From assembly GCF_000275845.1 (NCBI RefSeq), contig NW_006766953.1:86937-150936 (forward strand): a stretch of 64,000 nt of DNA, read 5' to 3'. Below are positions 59,703 to 64,000 of this stretch, in pieces (the first letter of the stretch is position 1; each line of letters starts with the position of its first letter). Source of the stretch: Dichomitus squalens LYAD-421 SS1 (Eukaryota > Basidiomycota > Agaricomycetes > Polyporales > Polyporaceae). A program made the translations under genes and the position numbers. Below the pieces are notes generated by a model. It was not told the DNA's origin. It made no database searches and saw only the letters and a program-made list of their open reading frames with translations.

Positions 59703-61030
59703 TCAAGCTCGCAACATTGTTGAGTTAGCACCGCCCGTCGGGTACGTCCCATATTCCAGTCCTGCCAAACTGATCATGCATCTGGTTAACAGCAGCATTC
59801 CGTACGAGTGACGATTGTTGCCTACCCAGTTACGCTCGCAAGCAGTGGGGTGATCAAAATGCACACCGCCGATGTTAGCGGGCGTCGTACGGCACATCTC
59901 GTCGTAGTCGTCTCCGCTACGAAGATTCAAGAGACCTGCTGTAAAACGCTGTGAATACAGAGATAGAATGAGCACGTGCACATCAGGTCTGTGATCAGTT
60001 TGACCGTCCACGAACCCGATATCCGCGTTGACCAGCACTGCAGCCCTGCACGTTACTGTCGCGTCAGTCTTCTTATTTTTTATGGCATGACGTGAAACAC
60101 ACCTTGTCACGCAATGTGTCCCAGTATGTGGCGCACTGAGGTTCGTCAAAGTCTATATACCAAGTGGCCCATGTTCTATCGCCCTTCAAGACAATCTCAG
60201 CAGATAATAACAGTCTGAGTATCGACGGGGCGGCTCACCTTATTCTCGCAATGTGCAGGCTCATCCAGGATGCGTCCATGGAAGTTTATGGGCATATCAG
60301 AACAGGCCTGGATCGGATCGACGTTCATGGGCAGGTCCAGGAGCTCGGCGGTGTACATCCGAGTTCCAAACGCCGTGCATTGAGCGGAACCCGAAGGCTC
60401 AGACCAGTGTGCCCCCTTACGCTTCCACTCCATCTCCTTCCTGTGCATCTCTTCCTCGCGCCGTCGGCGGGCCCACTCCTCCTTCTCCTTCTCGTACACC
60501 TCGCGCTCCGCCTGCCACTCTTGCCGCTCGTGCTCCCACACGTCGACCTCATCTTGGTGCCGGGTCTTTTCGAGCACCCAGAGCTTCTTCTCCAGTCGCC
60601 ACTTGCGCCGAATCGCAGCCTTCTCCGACAGAGGGATGTCGTCTATGAGCGTTGGCATGTACCCCGTGTTTTGGCACATCACGATGACGGTGAGAAAGAC
60701 GAGGGCTCCCCACAGAAGGAGCGGAATCTTATGGAAGCGCTTGAGTCGATAGGTCGAAGTACTGCAGAGAGACGAAGCTTCGCTGGGCTCATTCGGGATG
60801 TTCTTCCTGCTCGGAGTGCTGGGGCAGGAGATGCTCCAGGAGTTGTGGGCTGTCGCGCTCTCTGCCGGGCGAGACCTTTGCGGATACTGTGACCTGTAAT
60901 CGATCTAGTCAGTAACTGATGTCGGTCGAATTCAGAGAACTCACGCCGGGACTATGGTGCCATAAGCGTATGGGTCGACCGAATGGTAAGAGGGGGGAGG
61001 TGCAGCATAGCTGCTAGTGCTTCCGGACAT
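59703..61030 (-). CDS. TM + coiled-coil Cys-rich protein, copy 2
   Basis: The ATG at 61030 opens a Ser/Tyr/Pro-rich exon (MSGSTSSYAAPPPSYHS). It splices into QYPQRSRPAES, then a TM segment (IPLLLWGALVFLTVIVMCQNTGY), a shorter Arg/Glu-rich coiled coil, and the Cys-rich part: KGAHWSEPSGSAQCTAFGTRMYTAELLDLPMNVDPIQACSDMPINFHG, GDRTWATWYIDFDEPQCATYWDTLRDK, LNLRSGDDYDEMCRTTPANIGGVHFDHPTACE. The last stretch is uncertain: the sequence encoding the conserved end (IWDVPDGRC then stop, near 59740) lies in a different frame from the preceding exon by any GT-AG splice I could find. The C-terminus given here is the read-through frame. The gene may be a recent pseudogene or use an unusual splice. Confidence 0.6.
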
Positions 61031-61494
61031 CGTATACTTCAACCAAGTGACTAGATCGGATTCGCTGTGGGCCGCTTCTCTGCGTCAGTAGAGATCGAAA
61101 CTTGAAAGTCGGAGGCTGCGTGCAGATAGCTGTGGTAGTCACTCAAAACTCACCGTCCGAGGGTGAGAGGGAAGGTCAGTGTTTGGTGAGGTGCAAGGCC
61201 GTGGGGCAGGACGGTCCACCAAATGGTGCTGCGGTAGCCTAGGAGCAACGTAACCCTAATATTAATTGCTCGGCCGCCGCTGCCGGTCTCAAAGAAGCTC
61301 CCCATATACAATACCTGCATCCCAGGACACAGGGACATCTGTGTCGCACCAACACAAGGCAAGCTCAACGCGACTCAGAGTCATTGAATGCGTGTTGTAT
61401 ACACCTGCAGCGTAGAGAGAGGATTACTGTGTGCAACTGGAATTTGTGCAGCACTGGGAGTCCTAAAATGAAAGCCTCAATGTAGACGCTCATT
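61031..61494. other. Promoter of copy 2 and 3' flank of the broken copy 3
   Basis: No gene is recognised. Plus-strand ORFs here are short. Confidence 0.4.
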
Positions 61495-62500
61495 CACCAA
61501 TGCCCGTCGTGAGCAAAACCGCCGATGTCATATAATTTGTCAGCACTGATATTCCCTTTCGGGAATTGGCGCCGGATGGCTAGGGTCCGGAGCTATGTAT
61601 GTACATGGGACCGGGACCGGGAAAGGCGTACGGTACATTCTAGGTCCATTTCTTTGTCCCGGTTTGGGTCCGGGGCATTGGCCAATCCCCGTCGTACTAG
61701 TACGAACCCGATACCCGCTTTCACTAGCACTGCATCACTAACGTCGATGTGGCGTCCAAATTCTTCTGTTTGGACAACATGAGACGACATCACACATTGG
61801 ATGACTTTCCATAAGCTATCTACGGCTCTACGGACGTCCGTAAATCTCTAAACAGACCAATTTGGGCAAGGGGCAGTGTTGCCGACACCAGATCTGAACT
61901 CCGCTGATGAAATTTAGGATACGGACGTCAAAATCTAGGAGGGGGGTCCGACCCCCCTTTCTAAATCTCTAACAGGCCGTAGACAGTCCGTAGACCTCGG
62001 CATACGGTGCCGTGACCACGAGAAAGGAAGGAGCCATCATGACAAAGCGAACTGCATGCCAAATACAGACATGACATAAGCCACTCCAGTCACGTGCTGA
62101 TGATGAGCAGAACATGCCGCCTGTTTAGCGCCCAAGATCCAGAGACTGTTTCAAACCCCGCCTAGAAATCTACGGACATCCGTAGAGCCGTAAATCCTTA
62201 TGGAAAGTCGTCCATTATGACGCAAATCATCCCAGTATGTGGCGCATTGAGGTTCGTCGAAGTCTATATCACAAGTGGCCCATGTGCTCTCGCCCTTAAG
62301 ACAAACTCGGTAGACGAGGCGTCAAGGGTACAGAGTTGCGGTTAGCTTGGCATTAGATGCAAAGACAAGACCAGAATCATAGCTATCGTGACGGCCTCCC
62401 ATTAACCGGCCGCACTCCTCCAGCCAGGCAAATTGGTCGGCAGCTGCCACCGGAAGCTCACGCCCAAAGTCAGCAAGACACTCTGGGGCTACTGGTGAAG
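61495..62500 (-). pseudogene. TM + coiled-coil Cys-rich protein, broken copy 3
   Basis: Pieces homologous to copy 2 lie in the same order on the minus strand. GESTWATCDIDFDEPQCATYWDDLRHN is at 62310-62220, next to a 417-bp insertion at the exon end; after it comes a GTGTGATG intron start and the block gcagtgctagtgaaagcgggtatcgggttcg (reverse of about 61700-61735), parallel to copy 2. NIGGFAHDGHW then stop is near 61500. The upstream part (ADQFAWLEECGRLMGGR at about 62430) is plausible as the preceding exon but diverged. The frame is lost and the promoter-proximal half is missing. Confidence 0.65.
61798..62214. mobile_element. MITE-like element with ~50-bp inverted terminal repeats
   Basis: The left end (TGGATGACTTTCCATAAG, then TACGGCTCTACGGACGTCCGTA) and the reverse complement of the right end (TGGACGACTTTCCATAAG, then TACGGCTCTACGGATGTCCGTA) agree over about 50 bp. 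The 417-bp interior codes for nothing and contains a GC-rich palindrome (GGGGGGTCCGACCCCCC at about 61943-61959). It interrupts the splice-donor region of the third copy of the Cys-rich family. No clear target-site duplication was seen. Confidence 0.75.
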
Positions 62501-63379
62501 AAGTTCGAGGACAAGCGGGCACAAATGGGATTCGCGTTTGGCCGGTGCAAACGCGTGTCGTACGTAATAGACCTAATATACACAGTAAAATAGGGGTAGA
62601 TAAGAGCGCGGGTGTCCGTCGGGGGGCGGGACCTGTGGCGCTCGTTCTGCGAGCTCGCCATCTTGACGCCAGGATTCCAACACCACTAACGTCAGAGCAA
62701 TATACTGGAGCTGTCCGAAGGCTTCTGATAGGATCGTTACGAAGAGGGACGCTGGAGAATTTGGGTGTGAGCTTCCTGAAAATCAGAGACCACCAACAGC
62801 CATTGATGGCTGCGGGGTGAGTATAGGCGCCCATAACCGATGACGGCGCGTCAAACTCAAAGCCGTACATTCTCGGCTGCCCCTCGACATAACTCGAGCG
62901 CAACTCACAAGCTCATTGCACCCCACGTTCACACGCCCCCAGCTGTCACTTTTGGCCTAGAGACAGCTATCTGCTACAACACTTCCAGGAGAACACTGGA
63001 GGCCAAACCAACATCGCCGCGGCTGCATCCTCTTGCTACTCGGTGTTCCCTACCATGCGGCACATAAGCCTGCACCTAGCCTTTGGCCACTATGAGTCGC
63101 TAGGCGCGAGACATGGGGTTGTACACAAGTCGAGGGCTTGCGCGGTGGAGGAAGCCCCAGCCCAGTCCTGGGAATGTCTGTCTGTCTCTCCTATCGCCTT
63201 GTTGCTCTTTCCGCAACGACTGCTTTCGTTCTTAATATCAACCTCATTTACTCTTGCACAATACTAACTTCGTGCGGCACCCGTAGCTCGTTATAATATC
63301 TCCAATGAATCCGTATATGGTTGGCGCCACTACAGCGCCTTGCATAAGTCCATGAACGCGCTGATTTCTTCTCTCCGGC
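62501..63379. other. Non-coding region, no gene recognised
   Basis: Short ORFs on both strands without motifs. It may hold the diverged upstream half of the third Cys-rich copy. Confidence 0.35.
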
Positions 63380-63430
63380 GTCTACGCTAAGCGACCTGCC
63401 CAAACAGGCCACATGACGGTCACAGGTCTG
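63380..63430. repeat. Left arm of diverged inverted repeat
   Basis: The 21 nt from 63380 to 63400 are the reverse complement of the last 21 nt of the window (63980-64000) with one mismatch. Similarity continues more weakly for about 30 nt (for example ccacatgacggtcac against the reverse complement of gtgaccataatgtgg). Confidence 0.65.
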
Positions 63431-63949
63431 GAGCCCACGGCCCTCGCTGGCATCACAGACGAGTCTGCGATACACGCGTCTCGCACGTTCATGGTTGTTG
63501 ACAGTCCATATTGCAGGGAGATGCGCTTGGTGAGGAATGGCACGGTCACTGATGTTCTCTGAACAAATAGAAGGTGATGCTCCACAAAGTAAGGACCACA
63601 ATTGATTACCCTCAACGGTCAAAACGTTTGCAGTGCGATTTGCAGACCATTAGCCTCGTTCTCTTACGCTCGACATGGGACATGGCAACACAATGTCTAG
63701 CGAGATCTGGAGATGCAGGAGGCGCTGCCACTAAGTACGCATCCCTCGCAATTGCGCCTTTGCTCCAGACATGAAGTAAGCAGGTGAATTGTGTGGAGAT
63801 TAGAACATGAGCATTAGACCACTTTATGCGCGTTCATATGTAGGACAAAATGAGATACAAACATTTCTTATCCATTATACACATAATGAACTTCTTGTAT
63901 ATCGAGTCAGTAGCTCTTCAATTGTGACGCGCCGTTATGGCGTAGTAGA
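63431..63949. other. Sequence between the inverted repeat arms
   Basis: No gene is recognised. A minus-strand ORF (63615-63382) continues through the left repeat arm and ends AGRLA. Confidence 0.35.
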
Positions 63950-64000
63950 AGTCTTCGTGACCATAATGTGGCTTACTTAGGCAGGTCGCCTAGCGTAGAC
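63950..64000. repeat. Right arm of diverged inverted repeat, cut by window end
   Basis: Counterpart of 63380-63430. The plus strand here encodes VTIMW...AGRLA then stop, mirroring VTVMW...AGRLA on the minus strand of the left arm, so the repeat may be a coding duplication. Confidence 0.6.

Overview
The window is genomic DNA of a filamentous basidiomycete, most likely an Agaricomycete. Genes are dense and almost all are cut by several 47-65 bp introns with GT(A/G)NGT donors and short CAG/TAG acceptors. Conserved proteins are of fungal type, and a DUF6534 membrane protein, an F-box-like single-exon gene and a TM plus coiled-coil Cys-rich family fit mushroom-forming fungi. I saw no prokaryotic genes, CRISPR array, rRNA or convincing tRNA. 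Coordinates were worked out by hand from splice sites and reading frame, and for most genes the summed exon length came out as a multiple of three.

Left part (0-44 kb), mostly housekeeping: a LAA2/DUF5102 trafficking protein (+), the RNA polymerase I largest subunit in 16 exons (+), a tiny six-exon Cys-rich gene (+), SF3B6 (-), a GPI-anchored PEBP-like protein (-), an LCL2-like secreted protein (-), a Ser/Pro-rich protein with a KEN motif (-), the eIF4A3/Fal1 DEAD-box helicase (-) divergent from SF3A3 (+), a synaptojanin-type Sac1 plus inositol 5-phosphatase (-), an SVP26/TEX261 ER export factor (-), a DUF6534 multi-pass membrane protein (-), an F-box-like protein (-), a membrane-anchored short-chain dehydrogenase (+), a large low-complexity protein (+), an M28 glutamate-carboxypeptidase-like enzyme (-), the glycogen branching enzyme GLC3 (-) and, divergent from it, a membrane protein with a spermidine-synthase-like domain (+). 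Three genes (SF3B6, SF3A3, eIF4A3) act in the U2 snRNP or exon junction complex.

Right part (45-64 kb), duplication-rich: a BTB protein is followed by three tandem class I SAM methyltransferases (A, B, C; AusD-like) with identical 159/41/92/75/542-nt exon structures, then a convergent GH79 glycoside hydrolase. The spacers hold decayed copies of both flanking genes: a BTB 3'-end relic between A and B, and a GH79 C-terminal relic between B and C. This implies that BTB-methyltransferase-GH79 blocks were copied, not just the methyltransferase. Further right lie two tandem copies of a TM plus coiled-coil Cys-rich family and a third broken copy carrying a ~417-bp MITE-like element. The window ends inside a diverged inverted repeat.

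No backbone synthase (PKS, NRPS, terpene synthase) is visible, so a metabolite cluster is not shown. The most novel-looking items are the methyltransferase array with its relics, the hidden Cys-rich micro-gene, the MITE-broken paralogue and an intronic perfect hairpin.
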